Positions 7,023 through 13,943 of a stretch of 64,000 nt of DNA are shown in pieces. The translations under genes and the position numbers were made by a program. Origin of the DNA: a virus; IMG/VR virus record IMGVR_UViG_3300013286_000012, positions 1 to 64,000 of that record; one strand, 5' to 3'. Position 1 is the stretch's first letter, and each line of letters begins with the position of its first letter. The notes beneath the pieces are model-generated. The model saw only the letters and a list, made by a program, of their open reading frames with translations. It made no database searches and was not told the DNA's origin.

Positions 7023-7738
7023 TTGTTTCCCTCAAGTGGCAACTCATCTTGTTGGAACTGCTGCTTGTTTAAGTGGCGCCCAGAAAATAAACCACGCATT
7101 AATTGACTACCAGAATGAATTTCTTTTTCAGAAACAGGCTTAGCCCTATCATAATCATATGGAGAGTAGTCTTTATTAAAATACCTTTTTGCTTCTGTTG
7201 TTGCAGTTGTTTTGCCTTGTTCTTTAGTAATGTCATTACGAGGAGTATGAGGAGCGTAAAGGTCTACACCCTCTACCCCTTTTTCTTTCATTTTTCCCAT
7301 AATACGAGAAACGATTGGTTGACTTTGTGGAGATAAGTCACGGCTTGCAGCAGGCACTTGACCAAACTTCTTCATGGAGTGATTAGCAACGACGCCTAAA
7401 GCAGTTGCAACGTCTGTTCGTGCTCCAGGGGTTGCAAATAACCCAGTAATGGTTGGAGGCTTTGCTCCACGGTGTGGTTCATTCCAGAGAGTATGTTGAT
7501 ACTGCTCTCTTCCTTCAAAGGTACCAGTTCCTCTTACCCATTCTGCATTGTATTTAGGGTCAGATTCTTGCAATTCTGGAATATGAGGGTGGGACAGCGC
7601 TACGCTGACTGATTCTTTGCCACGCTTAAACACAAAGTTATCGGAGTCGTTAACTTCTTTATAGTCTTGGTTATAGTTATGATGAACATTAAGAAGTTGC
7701 TCATCAACTTTACCTTTAAGTTTACGTGGCTTTGTCAT
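7019..7738 (-). CDS. hypothetical protein, larger paralogue of the 4840-5343 product
   Basis: 239 residues. The middle (FATPGARTDVATALGVVANHS, then FGQVPAASRDLSPQS) shares the TPG...HS.K..G.VP..S.DLS pattern with the 4840-5343 protein. The N-terminus has VFKRGKESVSVALSHP; the C-terminus is basic and Gln-rich (HLNKQQFQQ). No catalytic signature was recognised. ATGA overlaps join it to the GNAT gene upstream and ParB-like C downstream. Confidence 0.6.
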   Translation of the reverse strand: MTKPRKLKGKVDEQLLNVHHNYNQDYKEVNDSDNFVFKRGKESVSVALSHPHIPELQESDPKYNAEWVRGTGTFEGREQYQHTLWNEPHRGAKPPTITGLFATPGARTDVATALGVVANHSMKKFGQVPAASRDLSPQSQPIVSRIMGKMKEKGVEGVDLYAPHTPRNDITKEQGKTTATTEAKRYFNKDYSPYDYDRAKPVSEKEIHSGSQLMRGLFSGRHLNKQQFQQDELPLEGNK

Positions 7739-8277
7739 TGGTTTTTAAAGTCAATCATTCCCTGCATCTGACGAGCAGATAGCAACTGATTTTTTGGAAC
7801 AGGTGGAACTTCGCCACCAACTTTTTTAGCCCACGCATCTCCCGAACGTGTGCGAGAGGTTCCGTGTCGTGGTGTTGGTACACCTGGAGTAGTTTCTGCA
7901 TGTTGCTGTGCTGCATGCCACAACTCAGATGCAAGGCCTTGACGACGGTACTTTGGGTGAGTCTCTATAGCATCGACTTTTCCTTCGTGGTTAGTCACCA
8001 TATTAGAAATGAATTTGCCTGATTGTGCATCAGACATGATGTACCAGTGTGGGTGATTACGTGTGATGTTAGGGTAGTAATGAACTACGTGCCCTTCTGA
8101 TGACTCCCAAGATTCTGGTGCTGGCTTATCTGAATGAACATTACGAAGATGCGCTGCGTGTCTATCTTCTGAAAAAAACGACGCAGGACAATGACTGCAA
8201 CCTAATGCAGGAATTTTATGTCCTGTCTCTGTTTTAATCGGTAGGTCGCCACCGTACTGGTCTGTTTGTTCGCTCAT
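7735..8277 (-). CDS. C2H2 zinc finger fused to GNAT-like acetyltransferase
   Basis: 180 residues in two parts. Residues about 27-50 form a C2H2 finger (CSHCPASFFSEDRHAAHLRNVH). Residues about 60-145 look like a small GNAT domain: a WYIMSDAQSGKFISN strand pair, then VDAIETHPKYRRQGLASELW, in which RRQGLAS is the acetyl-CoA pyrophosphate-binding Q/RxxGxG/A motif. The finger presumably directs it to DNA, RNA or a protein partner. This two-part arrangement is known from actinophages. ATGA overlaps link it to both neighbours. Substrate unknown; together with the ADP-ribosyltransferase it suggests modification of host proteins. Confidence 0.75.
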   Translation of the reverse strand: MSEQTDQYGGDLPIKTETGHKIPALGCSHCPASFFSEDRHAAHLRNVHSDKPAPESWESSEGHVVHYYPNITRNHPHWYIMSDAQSGKFISNMVTNHEGKVDAIETHPKYRRQGLASELWHAAQQHAETTPGVPTPRHGTSRTRSGDAWAKKVGGEVPPVPKNQLLSARQMQGMIDFKNQ

Positions 8278-8567
8278 TCGAACTGCCTTGGGCTCAAGTT
8301 AACGTTCTTCATAATATGTTTTACTTGTTGGTCCATAGCAGCGTTATCCCACGAAGCAATTGATTCCTTATTAGATTGATGCTCTTGCTCTAATGAACGA
8401 TTGTCGTGCGGATGCGCGATGTGAGAGTAATCGGGGTTGTGGTCTAACTCAGATGGATTGTGCGCCCAGCCTTGAGATGGCTCGGTCCAGTTAGCGCCAT
8501 GGATATCGTGAGCAATTTCTTGTGGCACAACTTGCACGCCACATGTAGCGCATTTGGCCGCCTTCAT
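8274..8567 (-). CDS. His/Asn-rich protein with N-terminal CxxC
   Basis: 97 residues. MKAAKCATCGVQVV opens with a CxxC (residues 6-9), the half-site of a zinc ribbon; an unusual number of His (about eleven) in HNPSELDHNPDYSHIAHPHDN may complete metal binding. The rest is polar. The start overlaps the previous stop (TAATG). Unrecognised. Confidence 0.55.
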   Translation of the reverse strand: MKAAKCATCGVQVVPQEIAHDIHGANWTEPSQGWAHNPSELDHNPDYSHIAHPHDNRSLEQEHQSNKESIASWDNAAMDQQVKHIMKNVNLSPRQFE

Positions 8568-8698
8568 TACTTTACTTTCTCAGGTGGATACTTACTCAAG
8601 ACTGCCTTGATGCGTCCATCTTTTGCAACACGCACGATGTGACCATCTTTAATCTGAGTGCGATTGAAGCCAACTTTAGGCTTGACATACTTAGGCAT
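8567..8698 (-). CDS. 43-residue basic protein
   Basis: MPKYVKPKVGFNRTQIKDGH..., strongly basic (eleven Lys/Arg) and without Cys. It resembles a small SH3-like strand set (IVRVAKDGRIKAVLSKYPP). The TAATG junction to the following gene supports it. The function is unknown. Confidence 0.5.
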   Translation of the reverse strand: MPKYVKPKVGFNRTQIKDGHIVRVAKDGRIKAVLSKYPPEKVK

Positions 8699-8768
8699 GC
8701 ACACAGTGTGACAGATTTCGCCCCCGTACGTTTTTTAAACCGACGAGGCGTTTTTTCTCAGTAACGAC

Positions 8769-9266
8769 TTACATGATAGTCAGAGATGGGTTGAATTCAC
8801 TTAGCGGAATGCGCCATGAACCTTCTGGGGCATAGCGCCATTCATCTCGTTGGCAATCCTCCATATGTAGCCAGCCATAGACTTCAACCTCTGAATAGTA
8901 ATCTCTATCCGTAACACGTGCACCGACTAATACCCAGCCTGGATGAATATCCTTGGGAAATACTGGTATCTCGTCCCTAGTCCTAATTGACTTGACTTCT
9001 ATATTAGGAAAGACATCAGGCAGATTGGTACGGAATGCATGCTCCTCATTGGGATAGAAGGGGAATGACATTGACTTCTTATACAATTTTGCAACGGCAT
9101 ATTCTGCAACGATAGTCCTTACATTGGCGGCAATCTCTGGCTCTAACTTTGACTTGTCTTGGTAATTGGGACGGTCGATGCTACCGAACTTCATCATCCA
9201 TCTATTGAGGGCGATATCGGCGCACGCACGGACTTCCTCTTTTGATAACTGAACGATGTGACTCAT
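8769..9266 (-). CDS. PD-(D/E)XK nuclease-like protein
   Basis: 165 residues. A helix with EYAVAKLY (Glu near 53) is followed by LPDVFPNIEVKSIR (residues about 82-95), which fits the D-x(n)-E-x-K active site of PD-(D/E)XK nucleases, then hydrophobic strands (GWVLVGARV) and EVYGWLHMED. The predicted order (helix, D, ExK, strand) matches small phage nucleases of this fold. Possible roles: DNA degradation, resolution or self/non-self cleavage. The gene overlaps the preceding mini gene by four bases. Confidence 0.55.
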   Translation of the reverse strand: MSHIVQLSKEEVRACADIALNRWMMKFGSIDRPNYQDKSKLEPEIAANVRTIVAEYAVAKLYKKSMSFPFYPNEEHAFRTNLPDVFPNIEVKSIRTRDEIPVFPKDIHPGWVLVGARVTDRDYYSEVEVYGWLHMEDCQRDEWRYAPEGSWRIPLSEFNPSLTIM

Positions 9267-9355
9267 CCCAACTCCTTCTCATCATCCATCGCACCACATA
9301 CGGAGCAGGTCACCTGACCATCTAAATCTCTTACAAAGTCGTGCTCGTGAGTCAC
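9263..9355 (-). CDS. 30-residue zinc-knuckle mini protein
   Basis: GTG start at 9355, sharing bases with the preceding stop (GTGA). MTHEHDFVRDLDGQVTCSVC carries two N-terminal His and a CxxC, a common composition among actinophage zinc mini-proteins. The ATGA overlap with the PD-(D/E)XK gene supports it. Unknown function. Confidence 0.5.
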   Translation of the reverse strand: MTHEHDFVRDLDGQVTCSVCGAMDDEKELG

Positions 9356-9573
9356 TGAACTTCTTTTTTAATAAATTGAATGGTTGGGCACGGATAAGAA
9401 AATCCGCACTCCGTGCATCTCTTAGTTAGCCCGCTCTTGCCCCTGTTGAGTTGTACAAAGGTATGTAACTGCACGATTGAACGCAGAGCCCTGGTATGTG
9501 GGACTTCGTGACTCCCTATTGCTTCTAGCAATTCCTCGTGCTCTTTAAGAAGCGTTATGGCAACAGCATCCAT
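9352..9573 (-). CDS. small protein with C-terminal CxxC...PCPT motif
   Basis: 73 residues from the ATG at 9573, preceded by a GGAAGGAA purine run; a TTG reading from 9606 lies inside the upstream gene. The C-terminus RCTECGFSYPCPTIQFI fits the CxxCG..YPCPT motif seen in many small actinobacterial and actinophage proteins. The N-terminal 45 residues are helical. Function unknown. Confidence 0.6.
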   Translation of the reverse strand: MDAVAITLLKEHEELLEAIGSHEVPHTRALRSIVQLHTFVQLNRGKSGLTKRCTECGFSYPCPTIQFIKKEVQ

Positions 9574-9676
9574 CGTGTCCAGATTCCTTCCTATCCATCT
9601 CAACAATTGAGTTCACTTCATCGGTTGCACATAGGCACATTGTAAAATCCGTTCCAACGCTCGTCATTTCAGTCAT
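9545..9676 (-). CDS. 43-residue Cys-rich protein
   Basis: ATG at 9676 with AAGGAG upstream and an ATGA overlap with the gene before. The sequence MTEMTSVGTDFTMCLCATDE... ends with DGCCCHNAS, giving five Cys and two His. It overlaps the next gene by 29 bases in another frame, so one of the two starts could be shorter. The metal-binding role is inferred. Confidence 0.45.
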   Translation of the reverse strand: MTEMTSVGTDFTMCLCATDEVNSIVEMDRKESGHDGCCCHNAS

Positions 9677-9777
9677 CTCTGCTCCTTCTTTGAATATCTA
9701 GACAACATCTTGTTTACCATATGATAAGTAACGATATAGGTAGGCACAATGAGACAGATATAAAGGAATGACTTCAT
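9673..9777 (-). CDS. 34-residue single-span membrane peptide
   Basis: MKSFLYICLIVPTYIVTYHM is a hydrophobic N-terminal span followed by a basic tail (KMLSRYSKKEQR). It is joined by ATGA to both neighbours. One of two membrane peptides alternating with zinc mini-proteins in this chain. Function unknown. Confidence 0.5.
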   Translation of the reverse strand: MKSFLYICLIVPTYIVTYHMVNKMLSRYSKKEQR

Positions 9778-9896
9778 ACTTTCTCTCTGCAATCTCGGCA
9801 TACCTTCTCTGGGATGCTATAAACAATCAGCGTCTTACAGTCCGTGGCCCACTTTCCGCAGTGGCTGCAGTAGCCCTTGACTATCACCTTAGTCAT
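9774..9896 (-). CDS. 40-residue zinc ribbon mini protein
   Basis: MTKVIVKGYCSHCGKWATDC then VCRDCREKV: two CxxC pairs (10/13 and 33/36) plus Cys20, a complete treble-clef-like zinc ribbon. The start at 9896 is chosen because of the ATGA overlap; an ATG three codons upstream is possible. Probably a nucleic-acid- or protein-binding accessory. Confidence 0.55.
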   Translation of the reverse strand: MTKVIVKGYCSHCGKWATDCKTLIVYSIPEKVCRDCREKV

Positions 9897-9991
9897 CGCC
9901 ACCATCTCTTAGCGGAACCGTATCCGTAAATGCCAAAACAAATTCCTACGGTGTTAAGTACGCAGATATAAATTAAAATCCCAATAATCAT
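9893..9991 (-). CDS. 32-residue single-span membrane peptide
   Basis: MIIGILIYICVLNTVGICFG then IYGYGSAKRWWR: nearly all membrane span with a cationic aromatic tail. ATGA overlaps on both sides. No homology was recognised; an accessory holin, superinfection-exclusion or membrane-depolarising role is possible but untested. Confidence 0.5.
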   Translation of the reverse strand: MIIGILIYICVLNTVGICFGIYGYGSAKRWWR

Positions 9992-10221
9992 TGACAGTTA
10001 TCCGCCATCCATACCTTAAATAATTCCGCCAACTCAACCAACTCAATCTCGGTGCCCATTGATTCTTCCTGTAAGAATTCTAAAAAGTCATCATCGGCAA
10101 CCATCACGGGTAGACCTTTCTCATAACCGAAGTGATACTCTTCTTTGGCTTTTTCTTTATCTGCTTTGAGCATCTCAAATACCATCTCTGGTGTCACTTG
10201 CTTCTTGAATAAACTGAACAT
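9988..10221 (-). CDS. acidic helical protein of unknown function
   Basis: 77 residues, acidic (about 18 Glu/Asp), helical, starting MFSLFKKQVTPEMVFEML. Its first 47 bases overlap the end of the HNH gene in another frame. No domain was recognised. Confidence 0.55.
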   Translation of the reverse strand: MFSLFKKQVTPEMVFEMLKADKEKAKEEYHFGYEKGLPVMVADDDFLEFLQEESMGTEIELVELAELFKVWMADNCQ

Positions 10222-10660
10222 CTATCTCCCCCGTATCGTTACTGGGAGAAAGGCTACTGCTTAAATCGTCAAGGGCAAAATTATCTTTGATGACGTTGCT
10301 ATGTGAGTAGTGATTCTTCTCATGAGTCCTGATTCTATGGCAATTGGCACATACCACGTCACATTTAGCGATTTCAGCCAACATTTTATCCCAACTGCCC
10401 GTCTCGGCTAACTTTGCTGGCTCATATCTCTTGTTTTGTGGTTCACGATGGTCAAAATCGAGTACGTAGTAGGCAAATTTGCCTCCACAGTCGCAGCAGC
10501 CGTGAAATTCCTTGTATTTATGCAAAAAATCACGTAATTGACCCTTTTTTTCGCTATTTCTGGCTATGTAGGCTGATTTATTGCGTCGATAGTGCCGTTT
10601 TGAGTCCATCTGAGCCTTTAATTTGCCCTCTGGGGTGCCTCTACCTGCTCTTGGCGACAT
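10175..10660 (-). CDS. HNH endonuclease
   Basis: 161 residues from the ATG at 10660 (a GTG three codons earlier is possible). A basic N-terminus (RHYRRNKSAYIARN) is followed by a zinc-bound HNH domain: CCDCGGK, then VLDFDHREP (the first H of HNH) and CDVVCANCHRIRTHEKNH (N and H with the second CxxC). The same CD(V)xCANCHxxxTH signature occurs in the protein at 18271-18684. HNH proteins in phages can be homing endonucleases or packaging/nicking nucleases; there is no adjacent terminase, so the homing type is more likely. Confidence 0.8.
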   Translation of the reverse strand: MSPRAGRGTPEGKLKAQMDSKRHYRRNKSAYIARNSEKKGQLRDFLHKYKEFHGCCDCGGKFAYYVLDFDHREPQNKRYEPAKLAETGSWDKMLAEIAKCDVVCANCHRIRTHEKNHYSHSNVIKDNFALDDLSSSLSPSNDTGEIDVQFIQEASDTRDGI

Positions 10661-10715
10661 GGGCGGCACGCTATCACGGCCGTTACTGAGAAAGAAATCT
10701 TAAACGACAAATGAT

Positions 10716-11249
10716 TTATTTAGGTTTTTTAACAGGTGGGATGGTTTTATTGTAGCGTTGGTTAATAGTTGGCTTATCCCATCTGCCTTTTGGGTTATCC
10801 CACTCAAGATTGATAGGGGCATCGGGCTGCTCGTGATACATCACGGCTAATCGGTGTTGTCCATTAAATACCATGGGGATATTGGAAGAGGCATTTTCAT
10901 CGCCAGTCTTCTTAACATGCTCTTCATACACGTGACGGGGCGCAATAAAGTGCGGCAAATCTTCATCTAATCCACTGGTCATACGGAGAGGGTGCAGGAT
11001 GCCACGCTTCCTGATGTCTTCGGCAATCCCGATATCTTTGGCTCTCTTATACTTACGCTCCATAACGGCCTCAACAGTGTCTGGAGGCAGTTTTTCATCA
11101 CGGCGATACACCTTGCCATCTATCTCCGTGGTATTAAAGTCCATCGGATACGAGTGTTGAACAATCTCACGAGCAGTGGCTGTGGCAGGCTTCTTAGCGC
11201 CCCACGCTTGAAATTCTGATAGACGACTCATGTGGCCATTGTGACTCAT
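10716..11249 (-). CDS. ParB-like (ParB/Srx fold) protein D
   Basis: 177 residues. KRAKDIGIAEDIRKRGILHPLRM gives the helix and I.PL strand of a ParB-like core, and IPMVFNGQHRLAVMYHEQPD gives the conserved (G/N)GxHRLA motif. An insertion of about 35 residues separates the two. Met7 (11231) is an alternative start. It is the first gene left of the 1.6-kb control region and so may be transcribed first in the leftward left-arm operon. Confidence 0.7.
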   Translation of the reverse strand: MSHNGHMSRLSEFQAWGAKKPATATAREIVQHSYPMDFNTTEIDGKVYRRDEKLPPDTVEAVMERKYKRAKDIGIAEDIRKRGILHPLRMTSGLDEDLPHFIAPRHVYEEHVKKTGDENASSNIPMVFNGQHRLAVMYHEQPDAPINLEWDNPKGRWDKPTINQRYNKTIPPVKKPK

Positions 11250-11351
11250 TTTGGCTACTGCCTAGGCCTAAAAACCTTCAACCATGGCTCCGACCTGGCT
11301 GCTCCCACGCGTGCGCGTGCTTAACCATGGGGGGTCAACTGCAACTGGCAT

Positions 11352-11402
11352 CGTGTTTACATCACCACCTGACTATCAATCAGGTGGGAACGTGTAAACA
11401 CG
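11352..11402. repeat. nested inverted repeat
   Basis: CGTGTTTAC at 11352-11360 pairs with GTAAACACG at 11394-11402, and inside it CCACCTGA at 11365-11372 pairs with TCAGGTGG at 11380-11387, leaving a seven-base loop. There is no T-tract on either side, so it looks more like a protein-binding or replication structure than a terminator. Confidence 0.6.
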
Positions 11403-11430
11403 TGCTCAAAGTCAGGTGTTTTCAATAGTT

Positions 11431-11450
11431 TGGTGACAATCTGGTGACAA
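11431..11450 (+). repeat. direct repeat TGGTGACAA
   Basis: TGGTGACAA (11431-11439) recurs as TGGTGACAA at 11442-11450, eleven bases on, i.e. about one helical turn, as expected for adjacent binding of one protein on the same DNA face. It lies 30 bases from the large hairpin. Confidence 0.45.
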
Positions 11451-11508
11451 GGCTTCGGCTACTACATCGCTACATGGCACGCTAATCGTTGGAGTAACCA
11501 GACCAGCA

Positions 11509-11667
11509 GTTACCTTCCCACGTTGTAATCAGGTACTAATTAAACAATTTCAAAATAGGTAACGTAACCAGATAACTATCGATTCCAACTGCACTCATGG
11601 CATCGTGGCTCGCTAGCCTGTTGGTAGATAGTTACCTGATTACATCTGTTACCTGTTAATAGTTACT
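11509..11667. repeat. cluster of GTTACC/GGTAAC sites
   Basis: GTTACC occurs at 11509, 11631 and 11648, its complement GGTAAC at 11558, and variant GTTACT at 11662. GATAACTATC (11571-11580) and GATAGTTACC (11627-11636) form an imperfect inverted repeat around 46 bases. The clustering suggests a multimeric DNA-binding protein; related GTTACTG/CAGTAAC arms occur upstream of the integrase. Confidence 0.45.
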
Positions 11668-12311
11668 TATTAACAATTACTTACTATGTGTGCCATGTAA
11701 TGTGTCATACATATATTCCACATACCACGCACCCACATTGTATTTAGACTGGTCACTTAATTTGTTCCAGATTTCATACATATCGTTACCCCCTCCCATA
11801 ACTATTACTCTTCCTTGAGAGAGATTCTGTTAATCACTCTCTATCTATATCAACCCCAGGTTGGGTTTTCAGATGTACCAGATATCTCTCTTTATCTATT
11901 TACTTCTCTCTTCATTCTCTATCTGTTAAATCATTACTGAGAAAAAAATCCATGCGCGGAAATTTCCCACCATGTCATTACGTCATCACGACCATGTGAA
12001 CTAATTGAACTTTCAACTACCTTCCATGAGTTACTTCGATGCGCCACGCTCATGTGTGAGCCACGTCTCCAAATCGCCACCTCGCCAGATGCCCCTGTGA
12101 GCCCCTATCAGCCCCTCTCTGGGGTCATTGGGTCAATCTGGGGGGTAATCGCCTCTAATCGGGCTTCTAGGGTTTGTGAGGGCTATCTGAGCGTAAATCC
12201 CACACGCTCAACACGCCTGTGCGCCCCAGACACGCTCTACCTATCTATTATCAGGGTGTCGCACGTTGTCCGACATCTGTGGTTCAATTCTCCTAGCACA
12301 CCCCCTGCGGT

Positions 12312-12325
12312 CTGATTCGAATCAG
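12312..12325. promoter_or_regulatory. operator-like palindrome, copy 1
   Basis: CTGATTCGAATCAG is a perfect 14-base palindrome. Its 12-base core TGATTCGAATCA recurs at 12402-12413. Perfect palindromes of this size in a phage divergent region are typical repressor operators; no repressor gene with certain identity was found nearby. Confidence 0.5.
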
Positions 12326-12400
12326 AATCTCTTCGGAGCATTCGAGTCATCAACTGAAAGCGTGAAAAAGGCTAAAGAAGTAAATCGCAATAGCGGTGAA

Positions 12401-12414
12401 CTGATTCGAATCAT
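12401..12414. promoter_or_regulatory. operator-like palindrome, copy 2
   Basis: CTGATTCGAATCAT contains the same perfect core TGATTCGAATCA as copy 1, with the outer base pair lost. The core copies start 89 bases apart. A second, unrelated palindrome, TCCCTAGGGA, follows at 12421-12430. Confidence 0.5.
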
Positions 12415-12883
12415 TATGAATCCCTAGGGAATTCGATATCAGGTGACGGAAAGCGATTAGGACTTTTAATTACATAGAGACTAGATACACACGACTTAAT
12501 TGTTATTGGTCGTTACTGGAATAAATAAATGATTCTGTAATGGCGCAATTAATTCTCGTTGATAAATAACTGCAATATGCATGCACTCAACGACAACTAA
12601 GTTACTTCGAAACGTTAATGAAAATTAATCGTGAATAGTGTGGGGCTAGTGAGATTCATGGAATGCAATCAATATCAATTATGGAATGCCAATAATTACA
12701 TCACGCCTTATGTGTTGCTACTTATTGGTGCAGTCAGTAATCAATCTGTACGACAGAACATTGACGTTGATATTGAATGCATAGTGATTCTGCTTATGTA
12801 TTTTCTGCGGTTGCAACTAACACTCATTCAGCGAAATGGCATTGGTTGCAATCGTGGTGAACACATAAACGAAAGGCAACACA

Positions 12884-13039
12884 ATGAAAAACACATACGC
12901 AATCGGTGACATCTACACCACAACCAAAACACAAGAAACTGGAACGATTAAAGAAATCGTTGTAATCAAACCAGACCTTGTAAAAATCCGACTAGACGTT
13001 GCTGGCGATACTCGCTGGACAACATGGAAACCCGAATAA
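12884..13039 (+). CDS. 51-residue small protein
   Basis: ATG at 12884 with GAAAGG eight bases before. MKNTYAIGDIYTTTKTQETG... predicts a small beta-barrel (IKEIVVIKPDLVKIRLDVAGDTRWTTW). An overlapping frame from 12631 has no ribosome-binding site and random composition, so I prefer this one. First gene of the rightward block. Confidence 0.55.
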   Translation: MKNTYAIGDIYTTTKTQETGTIKEIVVIKPDLVKIRLDVAGDTRWTTWKPE

Positions 13040-13067
13040 CAACTACAACACAAAAGAGGGGCAACAC

Positions 13068-13367
13068 ATGGCAACTGCAATCGCAAATAATAAATCGGCT
13101 GAATACATTCAGAACCGAATCAATTTCACAGCCAGTAACTTCAAGGGATTTAATCTCTCGACAACACCTGACTGCTTCCGACCTGCAACTGGTCGTTTGC
13201 AATCAGACTTGGTTGTACAACTGCAACAAGATGAACCCGACTACATCATTTACTCATATGGCACACCAATCGCATGGCATGGCAAATTCGGTTGGCACTT
13301 ACCAGCAATCAAATACTCACAGATAACATCACGTCACCAATCACTAGTTAGAGGGGCAATCGCATGA
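13068..13367 (+). CDS. hypothetical protein
   Basis: 99 residues from the ATG at 13068, which has AGAGGGG upstream; the frame stays open to 12999 but without a better start. It begins MATAIANNKSAEYIQNRINF. Mixed composition, ending ITSRHQSLVRGAIA. It overlaps the next gene by ATGA. No family was recognised. Confidence 0.6.
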   Translation: MATAIANNKSAEYIQNRINFTASNFKGFNLSTTPDCFRPATGRLQSDLVVQLQQDEPDYIIYSYGTPIAWHGKFGWHLPAIKYSQITSRHQSLVRGAIA

Positions 13368-13645
13368 CAACTTTATTTATGGGAACTGATTACTCTGAAA
13401 TCATTCTTGCAATCAACGGCAAACTTGATGATGAAATCGATAACGACATAACTGTTCGAGAACTCATTAAAGAAGAGAACATCGAAATTCTGCGTCAATT
13501 TTTATCCGCACATATCAACCACAATGAAAAGTGTGAGAATGGTCGTACAGAAGATAACGGCGTGTTCAAAGAATTGTTAAAGATAGAAGATGAATTCACA
13601 TTCTTAAATATCTTCTACGCTCTTGTTCCTCTGATGTGGTGTTAG
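13364..13645 (+). CDS. acidic hypothetical protein
   Basis: 93 residues, acidic and helical (LDDEIDNDITVRELIKEENI). The start overlaps the previous stop by ATGA. No domain was recognised. A nine-base gap with an AGGAG site leads to the next gene. Confidence 0.6.
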   Translation: MTTLFMGTDYSEIILAINGKLDDEIDNDITVRELIKEENIEILRQFLSAHINHNEKCENGRTEDNGVFKELLKIEDEFTFLNIFYALVPLMWC

Positions 13646-13654
13646 GAGATACCA

Positions 13655-13918
13655 ATGAAGGATTTCAATCTAAAAGAACTCGGTGTGATTCACATGGTCA
13701 TTGATATGGCTCTGGAAAATTCAGATGACCTTGATGCACCACCACACATCATCACCACATTCGAATCAATACTTGCAAAGTTGCAACCACTCATTGATGA
13801 ACAATGTGAAATCTTTAATGAGTTTCAAGAACTCACAACACAACTTGCAGATGTAGAACTTGCATCACGCATCATCGCAAAGAATCCAGATGCAGTTACA
13901 ACTGAATACACCAACTAA
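13655..13918 (+). CDS. helical hypothetical protein
   Basis: 87 residues starting MKDFNLKELGVIHMVIDMAL, with AGGAG just upstream. Two to three amphipathic helices; no metal or catalytic motif. It precedes the AAA+ gene and may belong to the same operon. Confidence 0.6.
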   Translation: MKDFNLKELGVIHMVIDMALENSDDLDAPPHIITTFESILAKLQPLIDEQCEIFNEFQELTTQLADVELASRIIAKNPDAVTTEYTN

Positions 13919-13943
13919 CCAATCAAAAGAAACGGAATACAAA

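Larger units (their letters stand above)
11250..12883. promoter_or_regulatory. 1.6-kb gene-free divergent control region
   Basis: Between a leftward gene starting at 11249 and a rightward one starting at 12884. I find no supported gene, tRNA or coding strand in it. It holds a large hairpin (11352-11402), repeated GTTACC/GGTAAC hexamers (11509-11667), a pyrimidine-rich CTCT tract (about 11815-11935), a GC-richer patch (about 12050-12310), two TGATTCGAATCA palindromes, a TCCCTAGGGA palindrome (12421-12430) and an AT-rich stretch (12450-12880). It must contain promoters for both directions; lysis-lysogeny operators, an attachment site or an origin are all possible. Confidence 0.6.

Noticed and set aside
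5343-11249. ParAB plasmid-type partition system
   Set aside because: The ParB-like proteins lack HTH and dimerisation domains, there is no ParA-like ATPase nearby and no array of centromere sites was seen.
12278-12305. tRNA-like T-arm sequence GGTTCAATTC, possible tRNA or attachment remnant
   Set aside because: The flanking bases do not form T-, anticodon- or acceptor stems, so no tRNA or att core can be supported.
12052-12315. Open frame of 87 codons on the plus strand in the control region
   Set aside because: No ribosome-binding site, odd Pro/Ser/Arg composition, no overlap coupling and placed in a GC-rich repeat region; likely chance.
12631-12909. Open frame of 92 codons on the plus strand
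   Set aside because: It overlaps the better-supported 51-residue gene at 12884 in another frame and lacks a binding site.
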